A stretch of 64,000 nt of DNA, taken from NCBI RefSeq assembly GCF_021134715.1, contig NC_060021.1, positions 11,750,501 through 11,814,500 on the forward strand, in the 5' to 3' direction. Positions within the stretch are counted from its first letter, which is position 1; each line of letters opens with the position of its first letter. The stretch comes from Daphnia pulex (Eukaryota > Arthropoda > Branchiopoda > Diplostraca > Daphniidae). Below are positions 48,401 to 59,111 of this stretch, in pieces. The translations under genes were made by a program, and so were the position numbers. The notes below the pieces were generated by a model. It was not told the DNA's origin and searched no databases. It worked only from the letters and a program-made list of their open reading frames with translations.

Positions 48401-48663
48401 CCACGTCCTTTTAGACCACCGGCTCGAATAGCAGGTCTAAATCGTTGCGGGGAAGGTCTGTTATTAGGCTGGATGTGACGGGTGTGTTTCTTTCCTTTGG
48501 TCTCGGCCAGCTCCAAATCTTCATCAACAGCCTCCTGGGCGTACGCCACGATAACTAAAGCCACGGCAATCATCAACACGACCTGATCAAATGAACGTTT
48601 TTATTGAGAGGGACAATAATCGAGTGGCACTAGGATCAGTTTAATTACTTTGGAAACAGCCAT
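45500..48663 (-). CDS. Large secreted Ser/Gly/Glu/Lys-rich protein, 918 residues (paralog of the 40483 gene)
   Basis: Seven exons: 48649..48663, 48336..48582, 48221..48268, 48067..48141, 47922..48005, 47209..47856, 45500..47139. Total 2757 nt. Exon 1 codes MAVSK; exon 2 completes a signal peptide cleaved near AYA/QE, then DEDLELAETKGKK. This is the same start as the 40483 gene (AQE..D.DLEL.ETK). All introns after exon 1 are phase 1. Exons 3-5 are short Gly/Tyr/Asp modules. Exon 6 holds GSKGES-type and MGE-type acidic repeats. Exon 7 begins acidic and has three 12-residue repeats of the form (I/V)DEM(L/I)K....M.K (46781..46888). It then becomes a basic Ser/Pro/Asn-rich tail with GNGEKV blocks. 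No cysteine-rich or enzymatic domain is seen. Probably a secreted structural or mineral-binding type protein by composition only. Confidence 0.8.
46781..46888 (-). repeat. Three tandem 36-base (12-residue) repeats in the 918-residue protein
   Basis: Encoded units read IDEMLKMAQMIK, IDEMIKNGEMSK and VDEMLKNAEMMK. The pattern is amphipathic and Met-rich. Confidence 0.85.
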
Positions 48664-48770
48664 GATTTGCTATCGAATGTAATGAAATAAGAGGAGTTTA
48701 AAATGTCAGGGCCATTCGTGTCCTGTCAAACGTTGGTAACAATGTGACGATTCTATCGAAGAAACTCCCC

Positions 48771-48777
48771 TTTTATA
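48771..48777 (-). promoter_or_regulatory. TATA box of the 918-residue protein gene
   Basis: TATAAAA on the minus strand, 108 bases before the ATG at 48663. Confidence 0.55.
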
Positions 48778-50003
48778 AACAAACTTTGATTCCCCAAAGA
48801 TGGTGGGCCGCAAGTGAAATTGCCATTGACATCCACTTTTTCCACGCACTATATACTTTCTCCACGTCAAATAAGCGAGTTGAAGAAAGCTGTCAGAGAA
48901 AACCAGACGGGATCCTCAACTAACAAACGGAAGAAAGTATACAAATGAACGAGTTTTGCCTAAACTAGGAATTTCATCCACAAAATATTCTGGTACGACT
49001 TGCTCCCCGATAATGAATTGGTATCGTCATTAATTCTTCATTTCGCAAGACGCATGCAATATTTTACTTCAGTCTTGATACTTGTTTGTTCATCATGCCC
49101 ATTACTCAGATAGAATCAGATTAATGTTTCGAACAAAAAAGTTGACCAACAAGTTAGATTTCTACTTATAGCTGTTACGATTTGTCTATGCATTATTACT
49201 CAACTTTCACCATCTTAAAGAATTGATAACTTGTAACATTACAGACTTAACGAATAATTAAAGCCAAAACGATACTGATAAGCTATGAATCTGTCTTCGA
49301 ACTATGACCCATACTTAAGTGAATATTCCAAACCATCACAACCATCACTTCGTAAAAATGTCTAAAGACACATTATGTAGAATTAGGTAAATTCTCATAT
49401 GCTCGTACCAGTAAAAAACAGTAACTTACATTTGCCAGACCAATCCAGTTTTTCGTCCTTTTTCATGGGGGAAAAATCTCTTTGGTCTTATTATCAATCT
49501 GGTATTGGTCTAGCATCAATTTTCTCCGCCATATGTGTTCTCTCTTTGATTTGCCGTCAAGTCAAAAGTGAAAGAAAGTTGTCATGGCAGCTTTCTCGCG
49601 TTCCCTAGAAGCTGTCGAATTGTGAAATGTTAAATACACAGAGAGCCCACCCGGTTATAACTTTGGTTGGACGACAAGCAATATTTCGCATTTGCTTTAA
49701 ATAATATTTGTTCAACAATAAATCAAATTACTTATATGAAAACACGTAACTGCAGCAGACTAATGCAGACGAATCGGCTCAATTCACCTCGTGGTAAAAA
49801 AATAATAAGGTCAGATAAATTCTCACGAACTTTCATATGCCCAGTTTTTTTGTCCATCGTTTTCCCAGATTTAAAAATATGATCTTTAATTAATAATACC
49901 TGTCTTGGTAGGGAGGCCAAATATAGGGTTTGTCGTCGTGGCGAAAGTGGGAGACGACTCGAGACGAATGCCTTCCTAATTATGGCACGGTGACGGTGTG
50001 GTC
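48778..50003. other. Intergenic, no gene supported
   Basis: No complete gene. A minus-strand ATGAAAAAGG near 49464 leads after about 37 bases to a consensus GTAAGT donor (49429), but no partner exon was found. Another consensus-like donor (CAG/GTATTA) ends an Arg-rich open piece near 49900. Confidence 0.35.
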
Positions 50004-50089
50004 CTACCACCTTTTATTATTAGGCAGAAGCATTTCACTCAGCACTTGCCTTTTGATCATATCGTTGAGGAGAGAAAGTCCTCTGGCTT

Positions 50090-50167
50090 TCACTTCTTTA
50101 TAGAAGCGTCAACAATCACAGCACCGGCCATAATCACATGGATGAATAGTGCAAACAAAATGGTCAT
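50090..50167 (-). CDS. Candidate very small secreted peptide (25 codons, signal-peptide-like)
   Basis: ATG at 50167 opens 25 codons that are almost all hydrophobic and look like a signal peptide: TILFALFIHVIMAGAVIVDA. It is followed by TGA at 50090-50092. A TATAAAT lies about 85 bases upstream (50251..50257), the spacing seen for other secreted genes here. In the next frame, from about 50104 down to the TAG at 50004, a 33-codon piece reads like a mature peptide, with VKARGLSLLNDMIKRQ and a KR pair. So either the frame is broken, an unusual splice joins them, or both are chance. Low confidence. Confidence 0.2.
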   Translation of the reverse strand: MTILFALFIHVIMAGAVIVDASIKK

Positions 50168-50250
50168 AATTCCTTGTGAGGAGAGTGCCAATGGTCAGAG
50201 CTGAATTCGATAAACAGGCTTGTCTCCTTCGAAAAAGGCCATAGTTTTAC

Positions 50251-50257
50251 ATTTATA
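50251..50257 (-). promoter_or_regulatory. Possible TATA box upstream of the 50167 peptide frame
   Basis: TATAAAT on the minus strand, 85-90 bases before the ATG. It counts only if that small frame is real. Confidence 0.2.
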
Positions 50258-50714
50258 GTCTATTTCTTTCGTGTTTTTAAATGATGTGTTGCACAACCTC
50301 AGCAGTTTCAGTTTTTTCTGATGGACAGATCTACACGAGCGACTTTCTACTTTCTACATGCTAAACACAATGCTAATACACTGCTGTCATTTTTAGATAT
50401 AGTCAAATGACGACTCTAGTCTCTGGTGTAAAAGGGTTGTTAAATAAATTCAAATTGACGGTTACCGTGATCGGATAGAAATCAAACAAACGGTTTGATG
50501 AATAAAATTTGTTGGAATATTTTTATTTCATTATTACTTTTATTTCATTCTTGTAACAGACGAGAATCAGTGAATTTTGATATATTTTTCTACATTCCGA
50601 TTTCATGTTAAATGCGGTTAAATGTTAATGTCGAATAAACACTAAAACATATGATTTGATTTAAAGATTTTGAATAAATTTGTTTTTTATATCTTTTTAT
50701 GTCATCTGAAAAGA

Positions 50715-52131
50715 TTAACATCCGCACTCACTGCTGTCGCTACCACCTCCGTCTCCTCCATCTCCTTTTCCTCCTCCTCCTCCTCCACCTCCTCCGCCTT
50801 TTCCTCCGCCACTTCCGCCTCCACCTTTTCCACTTCCGCCACCACTTCCATAACCACTTCCTCCACTGCTACCGCTGTGGCCACTGCTACCGCTGCTACC
50901 ACTGTACCCACTGCTGCCACTGCTACCACTGCTACCACTGTACCCACTGCTGCCACTGCTACCACTGTACCCACTGCTGCCACTGCTGTAGCCACTGCCT
51001 CCGCTGCTGTAACTGCCGCCGCTACTACCTATATTTAATTATTTATAAAAGTATATTAGAGTTGTAAAACAGTCTTATCAAAAACAGTATAATAATATCA
51101 AGGCACTCTTCCAAGGCTAAAAAGAAAATATAGACAACGATTTACTTGGCAATTAATTTAACAATTGAACATGCATTACATTAGAAATCTCACATTAAAA
51201 TGCTTCGATTTGAAATAAACGCTAATTCTTAGTCAATCAAATTTTTTTTTATTTCATAAAAAATGTATTAATTTATTATTTTTGTTTATATATTTATTTT
51301 TATATTTTTAATAATATTTTTTTTATTTATGAAATAATAAATAAATAACTGTACCACGTACCATAACTCCCGCTCCCGCCGTAGCCTTTGATAAATCAAT
51401 TAAACAAGGAAAATTTATTTGTAATACTATTAATATTGATTTAATGAATTTATTGATAACATGAATATTTTATAATATTTATCTATATTTTAAGAATGAT
51501 TACCTCCTCCTCCATATCCACTCCCGCCGTAACTTCCAGCACCTCCCCCGTATCCTTTTGATTAATCAGCAATGGAACAAGGATCGAGATCAAAATTAAT
51601 TTGAGAAATTAACTGTAGACAATCAATACCTCCTTTTCCCTTTCCTTTGCCCTTTCCTCCGCCGTATCCTCCATAGCCCCCGCCTCCATATCCATATCCC
51701 CCGTATCCTGAATATGAAACCAAGAAAAGAAACAGAATGATTGATTATTTGCCTTAACAAGTATAATTATAATTGTAAGTATAATTTCGTCAATAAATAT
51801 TTACCGCCCCCGCCTCCTCCATAGCCCCCGCCTCCGCCGTAACTTCCGCTGTAACTTCCGCCTCCATAGCCCCCGCCTCCATATCCACCATATCCTCCCC
51901 CACCTCCATAATAACCATATTTCTTGGCTTTCGCTTCGACTGGTTGCAAATCCTGAGTTTGCATGAGTTTGCCTTGATTCTCATCGGCGCAACAAGCGCC
52001 CGCCCAAAAAATGGCGATGACCAGCGCAATCTATTTTCAACAAGGACAAACATTAGCAAACAAATATAAAACCGACAATTAATTTTTTAAAATTAAATCA
52101 AAATAGACAATACCTTTAAATTGTTCGTCAT
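50715..52131 (-). CDS. Secreted Gly/Tyr/Ser-rich protein, 236 residues
   Basis: Six exons: 52114..52131, 51805..52030, 51630..51707, 51504..51554, 51362..51385, 50715..51028. Total 711 nt. Exon 1 codes MTNNLK and exon 2 a signal peptide ending near WAGACCA/DE. After a short charged stretch (QDLQPVEAKAKKYG) the protein is dominated by GGYGG and GGGG modules, then KGKGKG. The last exon has repeated SSGYSG/SGSSG units, a Gly/Lys/Asp segment and a SSECGC end. All introns after the first are phase 1; one exon is only 24 bases. Tyr/Gly repeats of this kind are found in cuticle, eggshell, silk-like and adhesive proteins; which applies here cannot be told from sequence. The last exon is also a GGT-AGC trinucleotide-like repeat at the DNA level, so its length may vary. 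Confidence 0.82.
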
Positions 52132-52196
52132 TCTCACCACGAATAGTTTGTTGTGTGGGCTCGAATGTTTTCGACTGCTGACAAACATTTGCTGGT

Positions 52197-52205
52197 CTTT
52201 ATATA
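52197..52205 (-). promoter_or_regulatory. TATA box of the 236-residue Gly/Tyr-rich gene
   Basis: TATATAAAG on the minus strand, about 66-74 bases before the ATG at 52131. Confidence 0.55.
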
Positions 52206-52847
52206 TATGTACGTCCGCTATTTTTGTTGCGCAATGAAGTGACCGGCGTGAGAAATATACAAGAACAAACAAGTGAAAGGAAGTTTTTGGCAAAAAATTT
52301 GAATGCGCAATGTCGCCATTATCATATCCACCGAAGGAAACTATACCTGTTGAGATTTCTATAAATGTCTAAAGCTCGTGCTGATGAAATAGGTATTCAT
52401 GTGTGAATTTTAAATGGAGAAACCGACAAACGAGTCTTTTTTCGGTACAGGGTTTGTCACGTTGACCGCGCGGTCGTTAACTGGCTATCGTTCAAGTAAA
52501 TAGAACGTTCGAATTAACAACACACGAAGAAAAGTGTTTCGTCAAATGGCTATAGCTCCTCAAATGGCGACGTGAACTTTCTTACCTTCCACGCGTCAGT
52601 CCCTTTAACGAGTGTCAACCCCTTAGAGTCACGAGCGGTGGAGAAATCGCTTAAATTGTTGCGACTGCGCAAATCACGATTAATTTTATTGCTAAATTAT
52701 AATACACTAGACAATAAATTCAAAATGTTTATTGACCCCATTTGTTTTTTACCGAGTTCATTCAAAGAGAATACACATTGCAAATAAATAAATTCGAGTT
52801 GAAAAATATGAAATTCGATCTGGAAGATTTGTGCGGAAGTCAATCAA
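52206..52847. other. Intergenic between two glycine-rich genes
   Basis: No gene seen. Confidence 0.45.
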
Positions 52848-53321
52848 TTAACGGCCGGATTCTTCGCTCGATCCGCCGCCACCACCTCCGCCTCCTCCGC
52901 CACCTCCTCGCCCCCCATATCCACCTCCTCTTCCGTATCCTCTGCTTCCTCCGTAGCTTCGATGTCCACCTGATAATCGATTGAAACAATTTCAAAAATT
53001 AGTTTCTTTTTTTTTTAAATTAGGATTATATAATTTGCTCATTACCCTTCTTCTTGTATTTGTACTTTCGCTTGTAATAAACTTTGTATTTCTTCTCATC
53101 CGTCGCCAAATCCGGCGAAAGGATCGACCCCAAATCGCTGGTCTCTTCAGCGACGGCTAATTCGTGAGCAACGGGATCGGCACTTTCCATGGCGTAAGCC
53201 ACGGCCATTAGGACCGCAAGGATCAACACAATCTATTAGAGAACAATTAAAATAAGCCTTATTAATACAAGTGGAAAAAGGACAATGAATTATGTTGACA
53301 ACTTACTTTAAATGAACCCAT
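52848..53321 (-). CDS. Small secreted Lys/Tyr- and Gly-rich protein, 107 residues
   Basis: Three exons: 53307..53321, 53046..53232, 52848..52969. Total 324 nt. Exon 1 codes MGSFK. Exon 2 codes a signal peptide ending near MAVAYA/ME, an acidic propeptide-like stretch (AVAEETSDLGSILSPDLATD), then a basic Lys/Tyr run (KVYYKRKYKYKKK). Exon 3 after a phase-1 intron codes a Gly/Arg/Tyr segment with a run of eleven Gly and ends SSEESGR. The acidic stretch next to KK could allow processing, but that is inference. Same layout as the three glycine-rich genes to its left (tiny exon 1, signal exon, phase-1 Gly exon, TATA promoter), so it is probably part of one expanded and possibly co-expressed group. 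Confidence 0.82.
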
Positions 53322-53463
53322 TTTGTTAAAGGGTCGGTGTTACTTTGCAATCACGCGATAACGCAGTTGCTCGACTAAACACGATTTAATGATGAATATA
53401 TCACGACAGATTCAACACTGAGCAGCTGGTTGTGATGTGATGAAAGAAATCGGAGCAGGCCCC

Positions 53464-53471
53464 TATTTATA
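53464..53471 (-). promoter_or_regulatory. TATA box of the 107-residue secreted gene
   Basis: TATAAATA on the minus strand, about 143 bases before the ATG at 53321. Confidence 0.5.
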
Positions 53472-55273
53472 TTCCCCAGCCATTTCTGCATTTCACTATT
53501 GGGATAACGATTAAACCACCAGTTATCCTTCATTGATGATTTGACAGCTTTGAACATTTGGTTTTCCAAGGTGTCATCAAGGCCGAGTGAAGGGAAAGTT
53601 CAACTATAAAAACAAAATAATATTAAAACTGTTTTGCAGGTTAACCAAATTTGATGTCTATAAGGTCACTACATACCTACCTGTGTGAACCTCAATTTTT
53701 TCACGGTCAGACATTAGCCGGTTCACCGTGACGTGTACTTTTAGGCCAGTTTTACTTCCAATTCCGAAATTTGAAAGTCTCCAATTTGCTATTCCCAAGG
53801 AACCTGGTAAAAACAAACAACGCCATACGTGTCAATTCTATTATCTGGTGGAGAAATCAGACCTGCATAATAGTGGCACAAGTTTATCAAACAATCAAAG
53901 AAAAACAAAAATGTACACAGACCGACCGGTTTTTCTGTTATAGAAGTCTGTCCAAAATCAACTTCTATACGACTCTGATGAATTTCTCATTTGGCTCATA
54001 TAAACTAATATAAGAACCTGATGGTCACAATCAAAATTCGTGGCGTGTTAAAACCTTGTCTTTGAAATGCTCAACAGCTGATCTTGAAAATATAGGTCAA
54101 ACGTAGTATTTTTCAATGGTATTTCTGTTACACTTTTTTCTAAAATGTTTCGGTCATGTATTCAACGTAAATTCCAGCAGCACACGACAGCAGCCACACA
54201 CGAAATCCACAGTCATCAGCTGAGATTTGTTCCCATTAAAAAAGAAATAAACAGAAGAAGAAACGAGCGAAAATCGCATGTGATAAGTGAATCAAAATTG
54301 CCGCAAAATTGTACGCGGCCGGATTTGAACAGAAAAACATTTTTTGCGAGGGGCTGTGTGATTAAAGAAAAATATAGAAACAATTATTCATAGAGAAGAG
54401 GTGCTGGGTGACGTGATGGTAATAGAAGGAATATGTAATAACAAGAAAAAGAAATTTGTGTTAGGGACAACAATTAAATTCCCCATCAATTCAATGATAA
54501 AGAATTTCTAAACGTATAGACGCGAAGTGAATGGAAAGTTAGTGACATAATTAGTAGTGCCAGCCTACCAATCACCTGCATATGTATCAATAGTCTGCGT
54601 GCGGTCGACGACGACAGGGAAAATTAATAAAAAAATAAACGAATCAAAAAGGAGCTAGAAACATAATACAATCGTGGAGAGAAAGAGAAAAGACGGACGC
54701 TGAATAGTAAAGACAGTACATTTATATAAATCGGACTGGGGTGTCTGTCGTATTATCATTCATATCTCTATACATTTTACTGCTGCTGGCGCGTGATCCT
54801 TTCTGACGTCGGACATACAAATGGACACACCCTTATTGCTCCCGAACCCGCGATATGATGACAAAAAACTTTTAAAAAACAAACAGGAAATTGCGCAATG
54901 ACATGTACACGTACAGTTTTTAAAAAACACTTGGAAAAAATATAGGATCATCTTTTTTTTTTGTTATTTCATTCCAGCACCGCATCGTTGCCAATCTCCA
55001 ATTCCGGTCTGAATTGGAGCGTTTTCTTCCGTCGGAACAGGTGCGATGGATCGAAATTAGGCGAAACACAAATTAAGGAGCTGCTGACGTGATGATGTTG
55101 AGACTAGAGACGGCGGCACGTGATCTGCACGCATCTCGCTCCTCCAAAAATATTCAAAAAATTTATCTTTCTTTGTTTTAATTATATGCTACACTCTTTT
55201 GTATTTTTGTTTGTTTGTTTTCTCTTTTTTAAAAATGGATCCCGTCAATAGAAATGATGGTCCTTGTCGGAGA
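53472..55273. other. Intergenic, no gene supported
   Basis: AT-rich with only short, arbitrary frames on both strands. The right end should hold the 3' UTR of the serine protease gene. Confidence 0.4.
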
Positions 55274-58200
55274 TTAAGAGAAGGCAATGTGCGAAATCCA
55301 ATCGGTGGTGTACGACACTCGATGGTAGATGCCCGGCTGGCCGTTTTGGGCGCACGAATAACCGGCCGAGACGATGCCCACCAATTCCCATCGTCCGCTC
55401 TGTTGCAACATCAACGGACCACCCGAATCTCCCTGTTGAATTAAATTAAATTGAATAAAATATTAAATTGATTAAAATTGATTTACAAGTCATATTAGTT
55501 GAATTGATTATATACCTGGCAGGAATCTTTGCCTCCGTTGCGATATCCGGCGCACATCATCTCGTCGTAGATGATGACGTTGATGCCCTTGGACGAGTGC
55601 CAGTCCTCACACTGTCGGTTGTCGATGATGGGCACGTCGACCACCTGCAGCGTCTTGGGTCGAACGCGGGAACCTGATGGCATCAGCAGAAGCCAATTTT
55701 TAAAATTAAAACCTAAAATTAGGAATTTTGATTTGTCCATTCTCCCCCGTCGAATCAACCAGCAGAAATCATTCAGAAATCATTTGTTGATTCAGTTTAG
55801 TTATGGTTATAGAGTGTCGACCTGCTTGCATGGCTCCCCATCCGGCTGCCCAGGCGTATTCGCCCAGGAAATCGTCGCCCTTCTCCGGCAGACAAATGGG
55901 TGAAATGTGCGGCTCGTAAGGGACGTAGCGGTCCAGTCGGAGGACGGCCACGTCGTAGCGATCGGCTTGCGGCGTGAATTTGAAATACGGATGGACGTGA
56001 ATCTCGGCAACGCCCACCTGGACGGGCGACAGCGGCTCGACGTCGGAATTGAGCGAATACTCGCCCAGCGTGATCTTGACTTGTTCCGCTTTCGCCCTGT
56101 GTATTATATTAAATTAAAAGAACAAAAATGGATGAGTCATCGTGAAATGGTGTTGCGCAATTCCACTCATAGAGAGAAATTCTATAGAGCTAGAGAGAAG
56201 ACATGATGATGATAATAATAAGGAAGTGGGTGAACATTATTAGCCGCAATGTGGGGCATCAAAAAACGAGAGATGAGATGAGACGCACCTGGCGACGCAA
56301 TGGCCGGCCGTGACGACGTAATAATTGTTGAGCAAAGAGCCACCGCAACGACTCGATCCGATCCGAATGTACGCCTAATTCAAAATTTCAAAACTTTATA
56401 TTTCTTTCATCTTTAGAATAAAAGTAATAAAAAGAAAATTGTAGCAATTTAGTTTTTACCTGCCAGGGAAAAGTACCGAAACCGGCCTCGTCTCCTCCGA
56501 CGATTCGCCTTTGAGCAGTGTCTGTCCGCTGCAACGTCGTCCCGCATTCTACACGCATTTCCATTTGGCCAGCCAATCGAGAGAGAGACAGAGAATGAGA
56601 GAGAAAAGAACCAGACCAAATCAGAACAAAACAATTGACAAATCGTCTTCTCTCAAACGCTCTCGCCCCCCTCGCCAAACTTTCTTCTTTCTTCTCTTTC
56701 ATTTCAAATTAAAATAAATAAATAAATAAATAAAATGGGGGAATCAAATGTCTAGAAATGTGGTCAAGCCCGACACTTTTTAAAAAAGGAAAAAAACCAA
56801 TTAGAATTAGGAAATAAAGTGGTGAATCAACTGCAAAAATCGTAAAACATATCCGACAGATGACGCAACTGTCTGCAACCAGTTTGAATCAATGTCGAAT
56901 CGGAATTATTTTAATAATAATTGATAGGTAGGATTAAATAAGAGTGCGTATTTCAAAGCGGGTTAGTACAGTGTGTGGTGGTGTTAGTCGATGATGAGGA
57001 TAAAGATGATGAGAAATTTCAAAAAAAGGTTAGAAGGTGAAGAATAAATAAGTGGATCAATGAATTGAGGGTATATAGTGATGGGTGTGGTGATGGTGAG
57101 CGGTGGTGAGCGGTGAGGTTGTGATGCGCAATTGAACTTAAACATTTTCAGGAAAACAAAGAAAGTCATTTCTAATAAATTTCATTCCTTTTCCGGTCCA
57201 GTTCAAGTGTGAAACTACGAGGCGTATATAAGTGAAATTAATTTGGTTTAAGGGTTTCTTTTTTTTAACTATTGGTGGGGGTTTGTTTTATTTTGTTTTT
57301 TATTTTGTTTGGTATTTTTGTGTGTTTTTGTGTGGTGAGAAACTACGTACGGGCGTCGCTTCTGACGGGTCCGTACGACACGACGGGATGTTCGAGTGAG
57401 TCGACGTAGGGCGTGGGCGGCTCCGGACTGATGCCCGGCCGATGGCAGCAGGCGAACAGGAACCCACCGCAGCTCTTCTGGATCAGACCGCCCGTCAACC
57501 AGCACAGCAGGAAGAACTCGCACGAATCCGTGTAGCAAATCTTGGAGTCGCCAAAGAAGATCCGACGGTTGCTCTCCGACACTTTTGTTTCGAGCCATTT
57601 TTTTTGGGAGTAGGGTTTGTTTTATTTTTCATTTTTTATTTTTCAAGTGAAAATTTTGTTTTTGTGCAATTTGTTTTTTTTTCAATTAATTTGGCGGAGG
57701 AATTTTTTGAGATAAAAACAAGTAAACAAAAGTGGGTGTGGTATAGTGGTGATGGTGATGGTGGTGATGGTGTGATGATGGTTTTTGGGTGGGGTGGAGG
57801 GGTTTCGGGTGTCATATGGTCCAGGTATCCCCACATCACGCAAACACGCAGGCACACACACACACACGGAAAGGACAACGTTACAACAAACAAAATTATT
57901 AAATTTTAATTCATCCCTAAAATCCAATTTTTTAAATTTTAATTTTTAATTTTTTGAGTGGTGGTGGTGTCGAATCAGCGTGTGTGCGTTATTTCTGTTT
58001 GTGTGTGTGTCATAATTTTTACGATTAATTTCTTCTTACCCACCCCTTTGTTTTTGGCATGCTGCTGATTTCAATCAACTTGGAAAAAATTAAATTTCAC
58101 ACAAACAGCTACTCGTAAATAAATAAATAAAACAGTTAACGTTCAGAGGCCCCTATACAGACAACAAACAAAAAAGTGCTGAGCGGGAAAATTTGAAAAA

Positions 58201-59005
58201 AAAAACGAGCAGCGATGACCCACTTTCCATTCCATCCGCCGGGTGGCCCATTATATGACATCAAGTGGAAGGGAAATACTCAATTTTTAATTTTTTTAAT
58301 TTGGCAAAAAGATGTTATCCCCTCCCCATTTCTATTCACAGTCTGAGGATGTCATCATAATAATAATAATAATGGAGAAATGGATGGGAATTTCCCACTC
58401 AAAATAATTCAAATCAAAATAAAGAAAAAGTTGTCGGAGATCGACACTCACGTTCGTTGTTGCGAGGTGACTGGAGATGGCCGTCGACTCCCAGGTAAAG
58501 ATTGGGGTGATGGTCCGGCTGCTGTTTGGCCGGAAGCTGGAAATTGGGCGGCGGCGGAGGTGCGCCCATGAAAGTCGAAGGGGTCGGTGGGTAGCGGAAA
58601 TTGTTGAAGCGGCCGGGCTGGATGGCGAACGGCGGCGGAGGTGGCGGCCGCTGTCTGGCCATCTGAGCCAGCCGGTTCATCGTGTGCGGATCGCGCAGTT
58701 GCCTCAAATTGGACATCCGCTTCATTAAATTGACGGGCGAAATTTCGGCACTCCCGTTGTTGGTCAGGTCGAATTGCAAATCCAACAGTTGGCGCAGATC
58801 CGATATGACCTGTTGAAATAATTCCGGAATTTTTAGATCAAAGCGGATGCAATTCCGGAATTAAATTTTTGGGGTATACCTGTTCCTGATCGAGAGGTCG
58901 ATCGGGTTCGTGTTGAGCTGCGACGAGGATGGCTGTTGATGCCATCAGCAGGTAACAAGTGGCCAGCGATAGCCACGGGTGATTATTCCTTCCGGTTGGA
59001 GACAT
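55274..59005 (-). CDS. Trypsin-like serine protease with Pro-rich and Cys-rich pro-region
   Basis: Eight exons: 58880..59005, 58452..58809, 57351..57581, 56460..56548, 56289..56374, 55822..56096, 55516..55673, 55274..55432. Total 1482 nt, 493 residues. Signal peptide about 1-31. A Pro-rich linker (runs of five to six Pro) lies near residues 95-140. A compact Cys-rich segment (about 175-215) follows: CYTDSCEFFLLCWLTGG, then KSCGGFLFACC. It resembles disulfide pro-domains of arthropod clip-type proteases without matching the usual clip spacing. The catalytic domain starts at the R253/IVGG activation site. The triad is His293 (TAGHC), Asp345 (YDVAVL) and Ser444 (GDSGGP), and Asp438 in the S1 pocket predicts cleavage after Arg or Lys. 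Such enzymes act extracellularly in immunity, clotting or cuticle and epithelial remodelling. The acceptor of exon 3 is weak, but phase and cysteines support it. Confidence 0.9.
56712..56734. repeat. AAAT/AATA tetranucleotide microsatellite
   Basis: Five to six tandem TAAA units within the third intron of the protease gene. Confidence 0.7.
57749..57782. repeat. GGTGAT-type simple repeat
   Basis: Imperfect GAT/GGT units in the second intron of the protease gene. Confidence 0.6.
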
Positions 59006-59111
59006 GGTCGTGAGTTGACTGGACTGGCGGATGTGATTGCAAACGGTTCCGTTTTCGTAGAATTTTTTGGGGGGTTGATTTCGGGTTGACAATGGAAAAC
59101 TCGTCCGCCTG
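59006..59111 (-). other. Probable 5' UTR of the serine protease gene, with an upstream intron
   Basis: A pyrimidine-rich tract and CCAG acceptor end at 59112, just upstream of this leader. Possible donors further upstream on the minus strand are the consensus CTG/GTAAGT at 61170 and GAG/GTGAGT at 61105. They would define distal 5' exons and a long leader intron. Confidence 0.35.

Noticed and set aside
50670-51067. Overlapping plus- and minus-strand frames rich in Thr/Ala or Cys/His
   Set aside because: They arise from the GGT-AGC-type repeat in the last exon of the 236-residue gene, read in other frames.
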